A stretch of DNA of 64,000 nt from Gemmatimonadota bacterium (GCA_020344215.1 CP070815.1:4456065-4520064); one strand, 5' to 3'. Positions 27,071 to 39,493 are shown, counted from the stretch's first letter. The notes: generated from the sequence alone by a model not told the origin. Numbers and translations are program-made.

Positions 27071-28168
27071 CTATGCCATCGGCTCTGCGGCGTAGCCCAG
27101 GTAGGTGAGCACCACGATATAGACGATCACCCCGATCACTATCCAGCTGAACAGGCGACTCGGCTCACCACGCCCCGAGCGGCGCTCGAGGAAGGGCACG
27201 ATCAGCAGGATGAGGGCGGCCAGCATGAAGCCCAAGATGCCGACCGCCTCTCCCTCGAACCACAGGATGTGAGCGGGCAGGTACTTCAGCGTCTGGAACA
27301 TGAACATGAAGTACCACTCCGGCCTGATGCCCGCAGGAGCAGGAGCGAACGGGTCCGCCTTTGCGCCCAGGTGCGCGGGGAAATACGCTGCCAGTGCAGC
27401 GAGGATCGCCAAGGCCGTCAGCCAACCCACCAGGTCGCGCAGCAGGAAGTTGGGGAAGAAGTTCATCTTACCCTTCGCACCGCCCTCGCGCTCCACGTCG
27501 GGTGGAATGCTCATCCCGAGCTTCTGGACCAAGAACAGGTGGAGACCGAGCAGAAAGGTGGTCAGCATCGGCAGCACCGCCACGTGGATCGCGTAGAAGC
27601 GGGTGAGCGTGGCACCGGAGACATCATCCCCACCACGGAGCACCGTTGCCATGTACGGACCGATTAGCGGAACGGCCTCCATAATCTGCGTGCCGACCCT
27701 GGTGGCGAAATAGGCCAGCTCGTTCCAGGGAAGCAGGTAACCCGTGAAGCCGAAAGCCATCGCCAGCCCCAGGAGTAGCACTCCGGAGATCCAGGTTATC
27801 TCCCGCGGCTTCCTGTACGCCCTGAGCAGCAAGACGCTAAACAGGTGGAGGAAAGCCGTGAAGATCATCAGGTTGGCCGACCAGGCATGAATCGAGCGGA
27901 ACAGCCAGCCGAAGTGCACCTCCGCCATTAAGAACTGGACCGACTCGTACGCGTCCTCAGCGCTCGGGCGGTAGTAGAATAGGAGCAGAATGCCCGTGGC
28001 GATCTGTATCACGTAGAGAAACAGGGTCATCCCACCCAAGTAGTACCATACCGTGTGGCGATGGACGGGCACCTCTTTCTTCTCGGCAATCTCTCTGAGC
28101 ACCGCGAGGTCCAACCGCTCGTCGAGCCAGGCCCACACTCCGCTGAACCGCTGCTTGATAGTCGCCAT
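27071..28168 (-). CDS. Cytochrome b (b6/subunit-IV fusion), canonical Qo motif
   Basis: The start is ATG 28168 or GTG 28174; the latter overlaps the Rieske stop. About eight helices are present. Heme ligands are [15 protein letters not shown] in helix B and [16 protein letters not shown] in helix D. The Qo-site motif is intact ([19 protein letters not shown]). It pairs with the intact Rieske protein upstream and the nonaheme and tetraheme cytochromes, forming a bc/b6f-like quinol:cytochrome c oxidoreductase in which multiheme proteins replace cytochrome c1/f. It is a clear paralogue of 19336-20598. Confidence 0.93.
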   Translation of the reverse strand: MATIKQRFSGVWAWLDERLDLAVLREIAEKKEVPVHRHTVWYYLGGMTLFLYVIQIATGILLLFYYRPSAEDAYESVQFLMAEVHFGWLFRSIHAWSANLMIFTAFLHLFSVLLLRAYRKPREITWISGVLLLGLAMAFGFTGYLLPWNELAYFATRVGTQIMEAVPLIGPYMATVLRGGDDVSGATLTRFYAIHVAVLPMLTTFLLGLHLFLVQKLGMSIPPDVEREGGAKGKMNFFPNFLLRDLVGWLTALAILAALAAYFPAHLGAKADPFAPAPAGIRPEWYFMFMFQTLKYLPAHILWFEGEAVGILGFMLAALILLIVPFLERRSGRGEPSRLFSWIVIGVIVYIVVLTYLGYAAEPMA

Positions 28169-28170
28169 GC

Positions 28171-28641
28171 TCACGCGTCCCTGCTCACGACGATCTGATC
28201 GCCACGCACGTTGACGACGAAGGTCTCGAGAGGCGACGGGGGCGGTCCCTGGACGACGCGGCCGTTAAGGTCGAAGTGGCCGTTGTGACAGGCGCACCAT
28301 AAGCGCCCCAGATCATCCCGGTACTGCACGATGCAGGACAGGTGAGTACACGAGGCCGAGAACGCACGCAGCTCACCCGCCGGCGTACGAACCAGTATCC
28401 CCGGCTGGTTGCCGAACCTGAAGATCTGTGCCGAGTTCGGGGCGACGTCCTCGGGCCTTATCGACAGAGTGACCGTCGCAGCCGTCGACTCAGCCGTTTC
28501 GGGCGGGATGAGGTACCGCGTCACAGGGTAGAGCACCGCGAGCAGGAGACCGCCCACGCTGGTGCCGAGGAGCCAGTTGACGAAGCCCCGCCGACTCTGC
28601 CGCGGCCCCGCCGCCCTTTCACTCACCGCGTCTCTCTCCAT
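28171..28641 (-). CDS. Rieske [2Fe-2S] protein, Tat-targeted
   Basis: The 156-residue protein starts with a Tat-like signal-anchor ([21 protein letters not shown]). Its cluster boxes are complete: SCTHLSC and [10 protein letters not shown], giving two Cys and two His ligands and the disulphide pair. The C-terminus is the usual [19 protein letters not shown] strand set. It overlaps the cytochrome b gene and is the high-potential subunit of the minus-strand bc-type complex. Contrast it with the ligand-less protein at 18887. Confidence 0.94.
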   Translation of the reverse strand: MERDAVSERAAGPRQSRRGFVNWLLGTSVGGLLLAVLYPVTRYLIPPETAESTAATVTLSIRPEDVAPNSAQIFRFGNQPGILVRTPAGELRAFSASCTHLSCIVQYRDDLGRLWCACHNGHFDLNGRVVQGPPPSPLETFVVNVRGDQIVVSRDA

Positions 28642-28664
28642 CAGATCGTGCCGTCCGCGTCGAA

Positions 28665-29927
28665 CTAGGTAAGCTGCTCGATCTTGCGAATCTTTAGGAA
28701 AAGCCCCGCAATCAGCGCCAGGATTATCGCTACCGAGACCGCCAGACCGAGGCGCCGGACCAGGAATTCACCGAGCGCTTCTTCCCCACGTGCATACGCC
28801 GTCGACGTTGCGGCGAGCCCTGCCTCAACCTGCTCGGCGACCGAATCGAGCGAGAAGCTGTGCACGGCCGTGCGTGCGCTGACCAGGGCCGTCGTCGCTT
28901 CGTTGAGCCCGAACAACGCTTCGCTGACCTCGATGCCAGCGTTTTCGGCCTTCGCCAGTATCGAGTCGGCCGCCTCGTAGTGCGCATTGAGCGAATCGAT
29001 TAGGGCCCGCATTCCCAAGGCGACTTCACCGCCACTGTCGCCCTCGGAGTGGCACATGCCGCACACCGCACCTTCGCCCAGGCCCAGCAATTCGTCCCCA
29101 GCCCTTCCGATGTCGTGGTTCTCATGACAGGTGGCGCACCCAGGGTTCCCCAGCATGGCGAACACTCGGGCGTGGAAGCTCTTGCCAAACAGTTCGGCCA
29201 TGACCGAGTGGCACTGCCCACAGACATTCCCGACCCAACCGACGCCCGGCGGTGCGGCACCGTGATTGCCGTGGCAATCGTTACAGGTTGGCGCCGACAG
29301 ATCGCCTTCCTCCGACATCATCTGCCAGTGCACGCTCTCGGAGTACTTCTCGTGCTGGTCGGTCGGAATCGCGTACGGCGCCATGTACTCCGGGTCCGCG
29401 TGGCAGGAGCCGCACGTCTCCGCGACATTCAACGGGTTAACGGACGAGTTCGGATCGGACGGCGGCTTGATCGAGTGGGCCGGGTGACAACCCGTACAGG
29501 TCGCGACTCGTTCGTCGCCGCGCTCCAGCAACTGCTGCCCATGGACCGAGGTGCGATATTCGGCCACCTGATCCACGCGGAGGGCCGGGTTGTAGCGACG
29601 CATGAACTGGGCGCTGGAGTGACAGCGGCCACAAAGCAGCACGACCTCGTCACGCTCGGGCGCCCCGATATAACCCGCCGCCGGGTCCATCGCCGACATC
29701 CCAGGGTCTTCGGCGTCCCCGCCGTGGCAAGCTACGCAACCGAATCCCTTGGCCGCATGCACATCCGCGGCGTAGGCTTGCACCGGCTCCCCGAGAGGTG
29801 CATCGCCGAACGCGGAATGGCAGGACACACAACTCTCCTCCGGCATCTGCGCCGCCGCGTCCGGCGGCGCGGCCAGCCCGCCGAGTATCAGCAACGACCC
29901 GGACCCAATTAGCACGCGTATCATCAT
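28665..29927 (-). CDS. Nonaheme c-type cytochrome with C-terminal membrane anchor (paralogue)
   Basis: ATG 29927 overlaps the stop of the tetraheme gene (ATGA) and opens a signal peptide (MMIRVLIGSGSLLILGGLAA). Nine CxxCH motifs follow: CVSCH, CVACH, CGRCH, CTGCH, CGSCH, CNDCH, CGQCH, CATCH, CGMCH. A helical stretch and one C-terminal span (LGLAVSVAIILALIAGLFLK) end the protein. Motif order and the AEYRTSVHGQQLLERGDERV-like context match the plus-strand copy (AEYRTSRHGQLLLEQRDYNA). It is probably the c-heme subunit of the canonical complex. Confidence 0.92.
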   Translation of the reverse strand: MMIRVLIGSGSLLILGGLAAPPDAAAQMPEESCVSCHSAFGDAPLGEPVQAYAADVHAAKGFGCVACHGGDAEDPGMSAMDPAAGYIGAPERDEVVLLCGRCHSSAQFMRRYNPALRVDQVAEYRTSVHGQQLLERGDERVATCTGCHPAHSIKPPSDPNSSVNPLNVAETCGSCHADPEYMAPYAIPTDQHEKYSESVHWQMMSEEGDLSAPTCNDCHGNHGAAPPGVGWVGNVCGQCHSVMAELFGKSFHARVFAMLGNPGCATCHENHDIGRAGDELLGLGEGAVCGMCHSEGDSGGEVALGMRALIDSLNAHYEAADSILAKAENAGIEVSEALFGLNEATTALVSARTAVHSFSLDSVAEQVEAGLAATSTAYARGEEALGEFLVRRLGLAVSVAIILALIAGLFLKIRKIEQLT

Positions 29928-31144
29928 CGGTCTTGCGCCCGTCCTTGTAGGAAGGCCGCGACGTCCGCGATCTCCTCGGAGCTGAACGTCGGCCAGGGAT
30001 CTGTACCCGCGCTTTCCATCAGCGCCGAATGACTCCACAACGAAGCGATCACTTCCGCGGGAGAACTCATCCCCCTTACCTCGTCAAGGTCCGGGGCCTT
30101 CTCCTCCCCCGCCCCGCCGAGCGAGTGACAGGCCAAGCAGCCCTTCGATCCAAGGAGCTGCTCCCCCCGTTCAGGGTCGCCCGTCTCGGCAAAGAACTGA
30201 ACGGAATACAGGTAGGCGACCAGATCGGCCATCTCGCCGGAGCCGAGCTGCGGGATGTCCATACCGCGGTTCGCCAGCGCTTCGACCATGAGTGGCGCCT
30301 TGTTCCACATCGCCGCCGCGAACTCGGTCAGACCCCACTGATGCTCACGTTGCGCCAAGTCCGGCCCCACTCGACCGCCAACGCTCTGCACGCTGTGGCA
30401 GAGCATGCAGTTCTTCTCCCGAAAGAGAACGCGCCCCCTCTCCGCGTCCCCCGGCAGAACATACAGAGGCCCACCCAAGGGCGCTGCTGATGCAGACTCG
30501 AGGTACGAGATGAGGTCGTTCAGCTCCGAGCCGCTGAAGGAAGGGCGCTCTACGCCTCGCGCCTTCATCACCTCCTCCATCGTCGGCCCGTGGTTCCACA
30601 TCGCTGCCGCCACGACAATCGGTGACCCGTACTGGCTGAGGTGGTCCAGGCTGGGCCCGATCACCCCGCCGTAGACCCCCATCTGATGGCACACCACGCA
30701 GCTCTTCTCAACGAACAGCCGCTTGCCTCTCTCCACGTCGCCCGGTGGGTCGAAGTAATCGAGCGTGAAGAGGAAGGCTATAAGGTCGCCCGACTCACGC
30801 GTGTTCATCTGCGGGCGGACGATGTCGTGCTCCCGCATCGCTTCGCCCATCTTGGGGAGATGGTTCCACAGTGTGGCGGCGAGGTCGTAAAACGAGTGGC
30901 GCTGCGAGATGCGGCCGAGGTCAGGTCCAACCGTCGCCCCAAGACCGTTCACCGCATGGCATTTCACGCAACCCTTGGATCCGAAGACACGAGAGCCGCC
31001 GAGTGGGTTCTGGGTCAGCTCCGACAGCTCCTGCGCGAACGCGGCCTGAGGAACACTGAGAGACAGTGCCACCAGAGCTGAGGCCAGCCGGGCTCCGGTC
31101 CCTCGGACCAGAACTAGACGTGCCAGACTACCGTTTATGATCAT
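29924..31144 (-). CDS. Tetraheme cytochrome c made of four cytochrome c domains
   Basis: A signal peptide ending QAAFA-Q is followed by four similar class-I-like cytochrome c units, each with one CxxCH (KGCVKCH, KSCVVCH, KNCMLCH, KGCLACH) and a GPDLGRISQRHSFYDLAATL-type segment. Spacing of about 95-100 residues shows internal fourfold repetition. Later Met residues (for example KMGEAMREHDI) could be axial ligands in the first three units. It is the first gene of the minus-strand operon and probably shuttles electrons from the bc-type complex to a terminal oxidase or reductase. The start ATG 31144 has GAGGG directly ahead, which is close. Confidence 0.88.
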   Translation of the reverse strand: MIINGSLARLVLVRGTGARLASALVALSLSVPQAAFAQELSELTQNPLGGSRVFGSKGCVKCHAVNGLGATVGPDLGRISQRHSFYDLAATLWNHLPKMGEAMREHDIVRPQMNTRESGDLIAFLFTLDYFDPPGDVERGKRLFVEKSCVVCHQMGVYGGVIGPSLDHLSQYGSPIVVAAAMWNHGPTMEEVMKARGVERPSFSGSELNDLISYLESASAAPLGGPLYVLPGDAERGRVLFREKNCMLCHSVQSVGGRVGPDLAQREHQWGLTEFAAAMWNKAPLMVEALANRGMDIPQLGSGEMADLVAYLYSVQFFAETGDPERGEQLLGSKGCLACHSLGGAGEEKAPDLDEVRGMSSPAEVIASLWSHSALMESAGTDPWPTFSSEEIADVAAFLQGRAQDR

Positions 31145-31490
31145 CCCTCACATCACAGAGCGAAAAGCCAACCTCGCCCGGGTGCGCCGGGCACTTCGGC
31201 ACAGTTCTTTGGCAGACTTGTGGAGCTAGAAAGGAGCGGCCCCCTCCACGACATGAAGCAGGGCCGCCACCATCTCAGACAACTTGAAGGCGGAGTGCTA
31301 ACTCCGGCCTGACGGACAAACTAGCGACGCCCAGCCTCGCACACCAGAACCCTGCGCATGCCGCGCCGGGAGCCTACACTAGTGCAGCTGACGCTTTATG
31401 GCAAGCCAGCACGCGGCTGGCCTAGACCCATTACAATGGAGTCATCCTCTACGCTAGCCGGGCGCTGCTCAGCACATTCGAGGAGGGGTC
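31145..31490. other. 346-bp divergent intergenic region
   Basis: This region must hold promoters for the minus-strand cytochrome operon and the plus-strand lipoprotein. An inverted repeat, GCGGCCC (31236-31242) and GGGCCGC (31261-31267), encloses CCACGACATGAAGCAG, which resembles the end motif of repeat R1. TACAAT at 31431-31436 is a possible -10 box for the lipoprotein gene, with no good -35. I see no gene. Confidence 0.4.
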
Positions 31491-32084
31491 ATGAACGTGG
31501 CACGTGGTTTAGCGCTGGTTGGCTTGCTCATCGCCTGTACGCTGCCGGCCGGCTGCGACCAGGGGGGCACCGAAGCGGGAGCCGTCAACGGTTTGACCTT
31601 TACCTTTAGCGGCGCGTTGTCGGGCTCGTACACGGCCGCCGGCACGCCGGTGCTCGCCCAGGGCGGCGAGCTGCAGTTCGGCAGCTGGGCGATCGCCGCC
31701 GAGGCGGACTCGCTTGGCGGCCTCGTGCTCGCCGCCTTCCGCCCCGCGGAGGAGCCGAGAGGCGATCTATTCGTCCTGCAGATCTCGCCGCTCCGCGCCG
31801 GGGTGTTCACGCCGTGCGAGCCAAACGCCGACTGCCACGGCAGAGTTCTCTTCGGGTATGAGGCCGGCCTGTTCGACCACTACTTCGAGATCGTTTCCGG
31901 CAGCGTAACGATAGGCGCGATAGAGAACCACCGGCTGCGCGGCACCTTCCAGTTCCTCGCCAGAGATGAGGGTGGCACAGGTGAGCAAACCCTCACCGTC
32001 GGTGACGGTGAGTTCGATCTGCCGTTCGCGACCGCAGCGGAGAGCGACGCCGTCCTCTGCATGATCGAGAGCGAGTCGTGCTGA
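31491..32084 (+). CDS. Lipoprotein of unknown function
   Basis: The 197-residue product begins with a lipoprotein signal (MNVARGLALVGLLIACTLPAGC; lipobox Cys22) behind a very strong GAGGAGGGG site. The mature part is beta-rich (GLTFTFSGALSGSYTAAGTP; VSGSVTIGAIENHRLRGTFQ), with four cysteines near CEPNADC and at the C-terminus. It may be a lipocalin-like or beta-sandwich protein. It converges on dnaE2. Confidence 0.7.
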   Translation: MNVARGLALVGLLIACTLPAGCDQGGTEAGAVNGLTFTFSGALSGSYTAAGTPVLAQGGELQFGSWAIAAEADSLGGLVLAAFRPAEEPRGDLFVLQISPLRAGVFTPCEPNADCHGRVLFGYEAGLFDHYFEIVSGSVTIGAIENHRLRGTFQFLARDEGGTGEQTLTVGDGEFDLPFATAAESDAVLCMIESESC

Positions 32085-32106
32085 GCGAAGCGGCGACTTC
32101 CTGCAA

Positions 32107-36162
<4,056 letters not shown>

Positions 36163-36203
36163 TGGACCAGTGAACCCGAATAAACCCCGTAAGCCCTGGC
36201 GAC

Positions 36204-36230
36204 AAAAAAGCCCACCTCAAGGTGGGGGCC
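36204..36230 (-). terminator. Rho-independent terminator of the sRNA/leader
   Basis: On the minus strand GGCCCCCACCT, loop TG and AGGTGGGC form an 8-bp GC-rich stem (outer bases nearly pair too), followed by TTTTTTG. There is no minus-strand gene between this site and the divergent gene at 36393, so it must act on a short RNA or a leader. Confidence 0.8.
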
Positions 36231-36285
36231 AGAGCGGAGGGGCCGCTTCGAAGGAGGGGGGAGTGGGTGACCCCTCCGCCCTGGG
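36204..36285 (-). ncRNA. Candidate small RNA (about 82 nt) or dnaE2 leader attenuator
   Basis: On the minus strand a promoter-like pair (TTGCGT, 17 bp, TATATT) is followed about 7 bases later by a compact structured segment. Its first stem is a perfect 9-bp pair, GCGGAGGGG with CCCCTCCGC, closing a C-rich loop that includes CTCCCCCCTCC. The second is a strong hairpin followed by six U. The element ends 42 bp before the dnaE2 ATG. It could be a free sRNA with a C-rich (anti-Shine-Dalgarno-like) loop or a terminator that controls dnaE2. It does not show the conserved motifs of SRP RNA or tmRNA. Confidence 0.5.
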
Positions 36286-36291
36286 ATACCG

Positions 36292-36320
36292 AATATAAAC
36301 CGAAGACACCCGGAACGCAA
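36292..36320 (-). promoter_or_regulatory. Minus-strand promoter of the sRNA/leader
   Basis: TTGCGT (36315-36320) and TATATT (36292-36297), spaced 17 bp, match the housekeeping sigma consensus well and are correctly placed for a start near 36285. Confidence 0.5.
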
Positions 36321-36338
36321 GGACTTCCTCGATAGTTT

Positions 36339-36385
36339 CTTTGCAATACAAAGTACTTGACAACACCAACACCCGCCCCTACCTT
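36339..36385 (+). promoter_or_regulatory. Promoter and putative operator of the membrane-protein/HTH operon
   Basis: TTGACA (36357-36362), 17 bp and TACCTT (36380-36385) end 7 bp before the ATG at 36393, which has no Shine-Dalgarno, so the mRNA is probably leaderless. Just ahead of the -35 is the inverted repeat CTTTGCAATACAAAG (36339-36353), a natural operator for the winged-helix regulator encoded second in the operon. Confidence 0.5.
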
Positions 36386-36392
36386 CGCCCTC

Positions 36393-37010
36393 ATGAGCTA
36401 CGAGAACGAGATCTACCAGTCGTCCTCCTCCGATCCCGCCCACGACCGAAGCCGCGCACTCGATGACCTCCGCTACATCCGGGACACGATGGAGCGCGCC
36501 GGCTCCTTCACCGCGGTCCCCGGGTGGGGGACGGCGGCCATGGGCCTGACGGCCGTGGTCGCCGCCGGGTTGGCTTCGCGCCAACCGACCCCGGACGCCT
36601 GGCTGCTCACCTGGTTTATCGAAGCCGCACTCGCCGTGGCGATCGGGGTCAGCGCGATGATTCGCAAGGCCCGGGCGGTGAGAGCGCCTCTATTCCGGGG
36701 TGCGGGCGCGCGCTTCGTGTTCGGGTTCTGTCCTCCCCAGGTGGCCGGCGCGCTGCTCACCGCCGTGCTCTACCGCGCGGAGATGTACGAGGCCCTTCCC
36801 GGTACCTGGTTGCTGCTGTACGGGGCCGGCGTGATGACCGGCGGAGCCTTCTCGGTCACGGTCCTCCCCATCATGGGGGCCTGCTTCATGGTGGCGGGCC
36901 TCGGATCCTTCCTGGCGCCGGCTGCTTGGGGAGACGCTTTCATGGCGGCTGGCTTCGGCGGTCTCAACATCGTCTTCGGCATCATCATCGCGAAACGGTA
37001 CGGTGGCTAG
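36393..37010 (+). CDS. Multi-span membrane protein, first gene of HTH operon
   Basis: The 205-residue protein begins MSYENEIYQSSSSDPAHDRS, has a short amphipathic segment (LDDLRYIRDTMERAGSFTAV) and about five hydrophobic spans (from about residue 48 to the end). I do not recognise a named family, though small proteins of this form are often found next to HTH_34-type regulators. It overlaps the regulator gene by 8 bp. The likely leaderless start argues for ATG 36393. Confidence 0.75.
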   Translation: MSYENEIYQSSSSDPAHDRSRALDDLRYIRDTMERAGSFTAVPGWGTAAMGLTAVVAAGLASRQPTPDAWLLTWFIEAALAVAIGVSAMIRKARAVRAPLFRGAGARFVFGFCPPQVAGALLTAVLYRAEMYEALPGTWLLLYGAGVMTGGAFSVTVLPIMGACFMVAGLGSFLAPAAWGDAFMAAGFGGLNIVFGIIIAKRYGG

Positions 37011-37308
37011 GGGGGCAGCCGAACTCGACCGTCTCATCCATCAGCGAGTCCGCCTCGGAATTATGAGCGGGCTCGCGGTGAACGACTCGCTGACCTTCAA
37101 CGACCTGAAGGAGCTGCTCGAGATCACGGACGGGAACCTGAGCGTCCACGCACGCAAGCTCGAAGAGGCAGGGTACGTCGACTGCATGAAATCGTTCGAG
37201 GGGCGAGTGCCGAAGACGCGGTTTCGGCTGACGGAGGTCGGCCGCAAGGCACTCGAAGACTACTTGGACGGAATGGAGAGTCTGATTCGCACGACGCGGG
37301 GTGCGTAG
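37003..37308 (+). CDS. Winged-helix transcriptional regulator (HTH_34-like)
   Basis: The 101-residue protein is a single winged-helix domain: LDRLIHQRVRLGIMSGLAVN, LTFNDLKELLEITDGNLSVH (recognition-helix region), ARKLEEAGYVDCMKSFEGRV, and PKTRFRLTEVGRKALEDYL. This fits the ArsR/MarR-like HTH_34 family, which usually regulate their own operon. The start is GTG 37003, overlapping the upstream gene. The CTTTGCAATACAAAG palindrome before the operon is its most likely target. Confidence 0.88.
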   Translation: MARGAAELDRLIHQRVRLGIMSGLAVNDSLTFNDLKELLEITDGNLSVHARKLEEAGYVDCMKSFEGRVPKTRFRLTEVGRKALEDYLDGMESLIRTTRGA

Positions 37309-37321
37309 AAGGAACGCAATC

Positions 37322-38842
37322 ATGAACAGATCGAAGCTCGTGCTTCACATACTGACGATAGGGATCGTGCTCGGCATTATGGGCGACACGCTGCTCCGGG
37401 TCGGTCCCTGGGCCTTCAACCTCACGCTGTGGATCGCGACGGTCCTGGCTGTTGCGCTGGTCCTCGTGGCTTACCATCGCGTCGCGTGGCCCCGCGGCAT
37501 GGTCTGGCTTGCCCTTCCGGTGATGGTTTTTGCCCTCGGCTACACGTGGCGCGACTCGCCGGGCCTCAAGACCCTCGACCTGCTGGCGATCCTCGTAGGC
37601 TTCTCGATCTGGGCCCTGAGTCTAGAGGGCGTCCGCCTGCGCAGTTGGGGAATCCTGGACTACCTGCGCGGCATGACGAGCTCCGGCCTCGCGGCGCTGG
37701 CCGGCGTGGCCGTGCTGGAGCGAAGCGACATCGCGTGGCCAACGACCCCTCGCTCCGCCGCGCTGCGTCATGCCCGCTCAGCCGTCGTTGGCTTACTCAT
37801 CGCGTTTCCGCTTCTCTTCATCTTCGGTGGCCTACTGATGGCAGCCGACGCGGTGTTCGAGGACTTCGTCACCCGGGCCCTCGACTTCGACTTCGCGACC
37901 ATTCTCTCGCACGCCGCGCTGAGCGCCTTCTTCACCTGGATCGTCTGTGGCTATCTGTTTCTCATCCTCAAGGCCAGGAAGCCTTTACTCGCCGATTCTT
38001 TGAAGGTCGACCGTCCCGGGCTGGGACTGGTCGAAATAGCGCTGCCGCTGGCCCTCATCGATCTTCTCTTCCTCACCTTCGTGGTCGTTCAGCTGCGTTA
38101 CCTCTTCGGCGACGCCGCGCTGGTGCAGGAGACGGTGGGCTTGAGCTATGCCGAGTACGCGCGGCGCGGCTTCTTCGAGCTCGTGACCGTCGCCGCATTG
38201 GTCCTTCCGCTCCTGCTGCTCGCCGACTGGGTCCTGCTAAATACGGAACGTCGCTCCCGCCACATCTTCCGAGCGCTGGCCGGCGTGCAACTGCTGCTCC
38301 TGTTCGTGATCATGATCTCGGCGCTGCAGCGGATGAATCTGTACGTGGATGCGTACGGTCTCACGGAACTGCGGCTCTACTCCTCGGCCTTGATGATCTG
38401 GCTGGGGATCGTCTTCGCCTGGTTCGCCGCGACCGTGCTTCGCAGTCGCCGCGAGCACTTCACGCTCGGCGCCGTCGCGTCAGGCTTCCTGGCGATCTTG
38501 GCGCTCAACTTCCTGAACCCCGACGCGCTGATCGCCCGGGTGAACGTCGAGCGCGCTCGAGCCGGCTACGAATTCGACGCGCTCTACGCGACTTCCCTCA
38601 GCGCGGACGCGGTCCCCCGTCTGGTGGCGGCGCTCCCGGACTTAGGCCAGGAGGATCGCTGCCTGGCCGCCACCCGCATCCTGGAGCGCTGGATGCCTCC
38701 CGCGGAGGCGGACTGGAGAACCTGGAATCGCGCCAGGTCGAAGGCCTGGCGCGCCGTCGAGGGTGCGACCACAGATCTGAGCGTGGCCTGCCCGGCACAA
38801 CCCAAAACCACGCCACGCCGTGGGACGAGTCCTCCAAGCTAA
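37322..38842 (+). CDS. DUF4173/DUF4153-type polytopic membrane protein
   Basis: ATG 37322 behind AGAAGGA gives 506 residues. About 11-12 hydrophobic segments run to about residue 410; the soluble C-terminus ends at APLPDLGQEDRCLAATRILE-like helical sequence. The EYARRGFFELVTVAALVLPL segment is characteristic of DUF4173. The function of this family is unknown; its genes often sit beside small HTH regulators, as here. Third gene of the operon that starts at 36393. Confidence 0.82.
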   Translation: MNRSKLVLHILTIGIVLGIMGDTLLRVGPWAFNLTLWIATVLAVALVLVAYHRVAWPRGMVWLALPVMVFALGYTWRDSPGLKTLDLLAILVGFSIWALSLEGVRLRSWGILDYLRGMTSSGLAALAGVAVLERSDIAWPTTPRSAALRHARSAVVGLLIAFPLLFIFGGLLMAADAVFEDFVTRALDFDFATILSHAALSAFFTWIVCGYLFLILKARKPLLADSLKVDRPGLGLVEIALPLALIDLLFLTFVVVQLRYLFGDAALVQETVGLSYAEYARRGFFELVTVAALVLPLLLLADWVLLNTERRSRHIFRALAGVQLLLLFVIMISALQRMNLYVDAYGLTELRLYSSALMIWLGIVFAWFAATVLRSRREHFTLGAVASGFLAILALNFLNPDALIARVNVERARAGYEFDALYATSLSADAVPRLVAALPDLGQEDRCLAATRILERWMPPAEADWRTWNRARSKAWRAVEGATTDLSVACPAQPKTTPRRGTSPPS

Positions 38843-38882
38843 CTTGCAGCCGAGGCGCCCAGGGAGGCCGCCAGGGGGTGCC

Positions 38883-38990
38883 GAGCGAAGCTTGCGAGCA
38901 CACCTGGATAGTGCGGACGCCGACGATTGTTGGCGCGAGCGCGAAGCGAGCACCCGCTGACGCCGACCGTCCGCGCGACATGAACCGAGG
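38883..38990 (+). repeat. Intergenic repeat cluster (R2 piece plus R1 end motif)
   Basis: GAAGCTTGCGAGCA (38888-38901) and GCGAGCGCGAAGCGAGCACC then CGCTGACGCC (38934-38963) match repeat R2 and the dnaE2 insert at 35791. CCGCGCGACATGAACCGAGG (38971-38990) is the R1 end motif. A perfect 8-bp inverted repeat, GCTTGCCG/CGGCAAGC, follows at 39026-39047 and may end the operon. Confidence 0.7.
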
Positions 38991-39112
38991 TTCAAGGCGG
39001 ATCCCCGGCGACTTGACGCTCTGGGGCTTGCCGCCCGCCCGGCAAGCGCTAGTATGTCTCTTGATTCAGCCCCACTGTCTGAGACAGAACGCACAGCAAC
39101 TGCTTTGCGGTT

Positions 39113-39493
39113 ATGCCCATCTCCCCAAGGCATTACCTGCGAGCATGTCTCCTCCTGCCGTTGTCGATCTACGCCTGTAGCGAATCCACCTTCGAGCCGA
39201 TAGACGTCCGCCCGCTTGACCCGCCGCAGATCTACGAGACCTGGTGGGCCGAAGTGGCGGCGTGTGTCAGCGTCGCGGCGCCGTTCGACCGGGTAAGCTG
39301 GTACGAGGCCGAGCGGCTGATCAACCGGGAGACAGGGACGGACCACATCGGGGCCTGGCTGCCTCCCCACAACATCTACATCCGGACGAACCGCCTGCTG
39401 TACATCGAGGGGGTCAAGCACGAGATGGTGCACGACCTGCTGCAGACTCGCAATCACTATTCCGAGCTGTTCGTCCGCTGCGCGGGTGTTTGA
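39113..39493 (+). CDS. Small lipoprotein with HExxH metallopeptidase-like motif
   Basis: The 126-residue product has a lipoprotein signal (YLRACLLLPLSIYAC, lipobox Cys) and a C-terminal KHEMVHDLL, i.e. HExxH, the zinc-binding motif of gluzincins and related peptidases. The preceding stretch NIYIRTNRLLYIEGVKHEMV resembles the strand and helix before that motif in small minimal peptidase domains. No third ligand is certain; the late HYSELF could supply one. I would call it a putative envelope metallopeptidase. Confidence 0.65.
   Translation: MPISPRHYLRACLLLPLSIYACSESTFEPIDVRPLDPPQIYETWWAEVAACVSVAAPFDRVSWYEAERLINRETGTDHIGAWLPPHNIYIRTNRLLYIEGVKHEMVHDLLQTRNHYSELFVRCAGV

Noticed and set aside
18887..31144. 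Alternative complex III or an Mtr-type extracellular conduit
   Set aside because: No ActB-like or ActD/ActF genes and no porin are present; gene content fits neither.
31236..31267. Inverted repeat as a transposon end
   Set aside because: No transposase, no target duplication and short arms; only a local hairpin is supported.
36204..36285. SRP (4.5S) RNA, tmRNA or 6S RNA
   Set aside because: The conserved SRP motif, tmRNA tRNA-like ends and the 6S bubble are not visible, and the element is too short for tmRNA or 6S.
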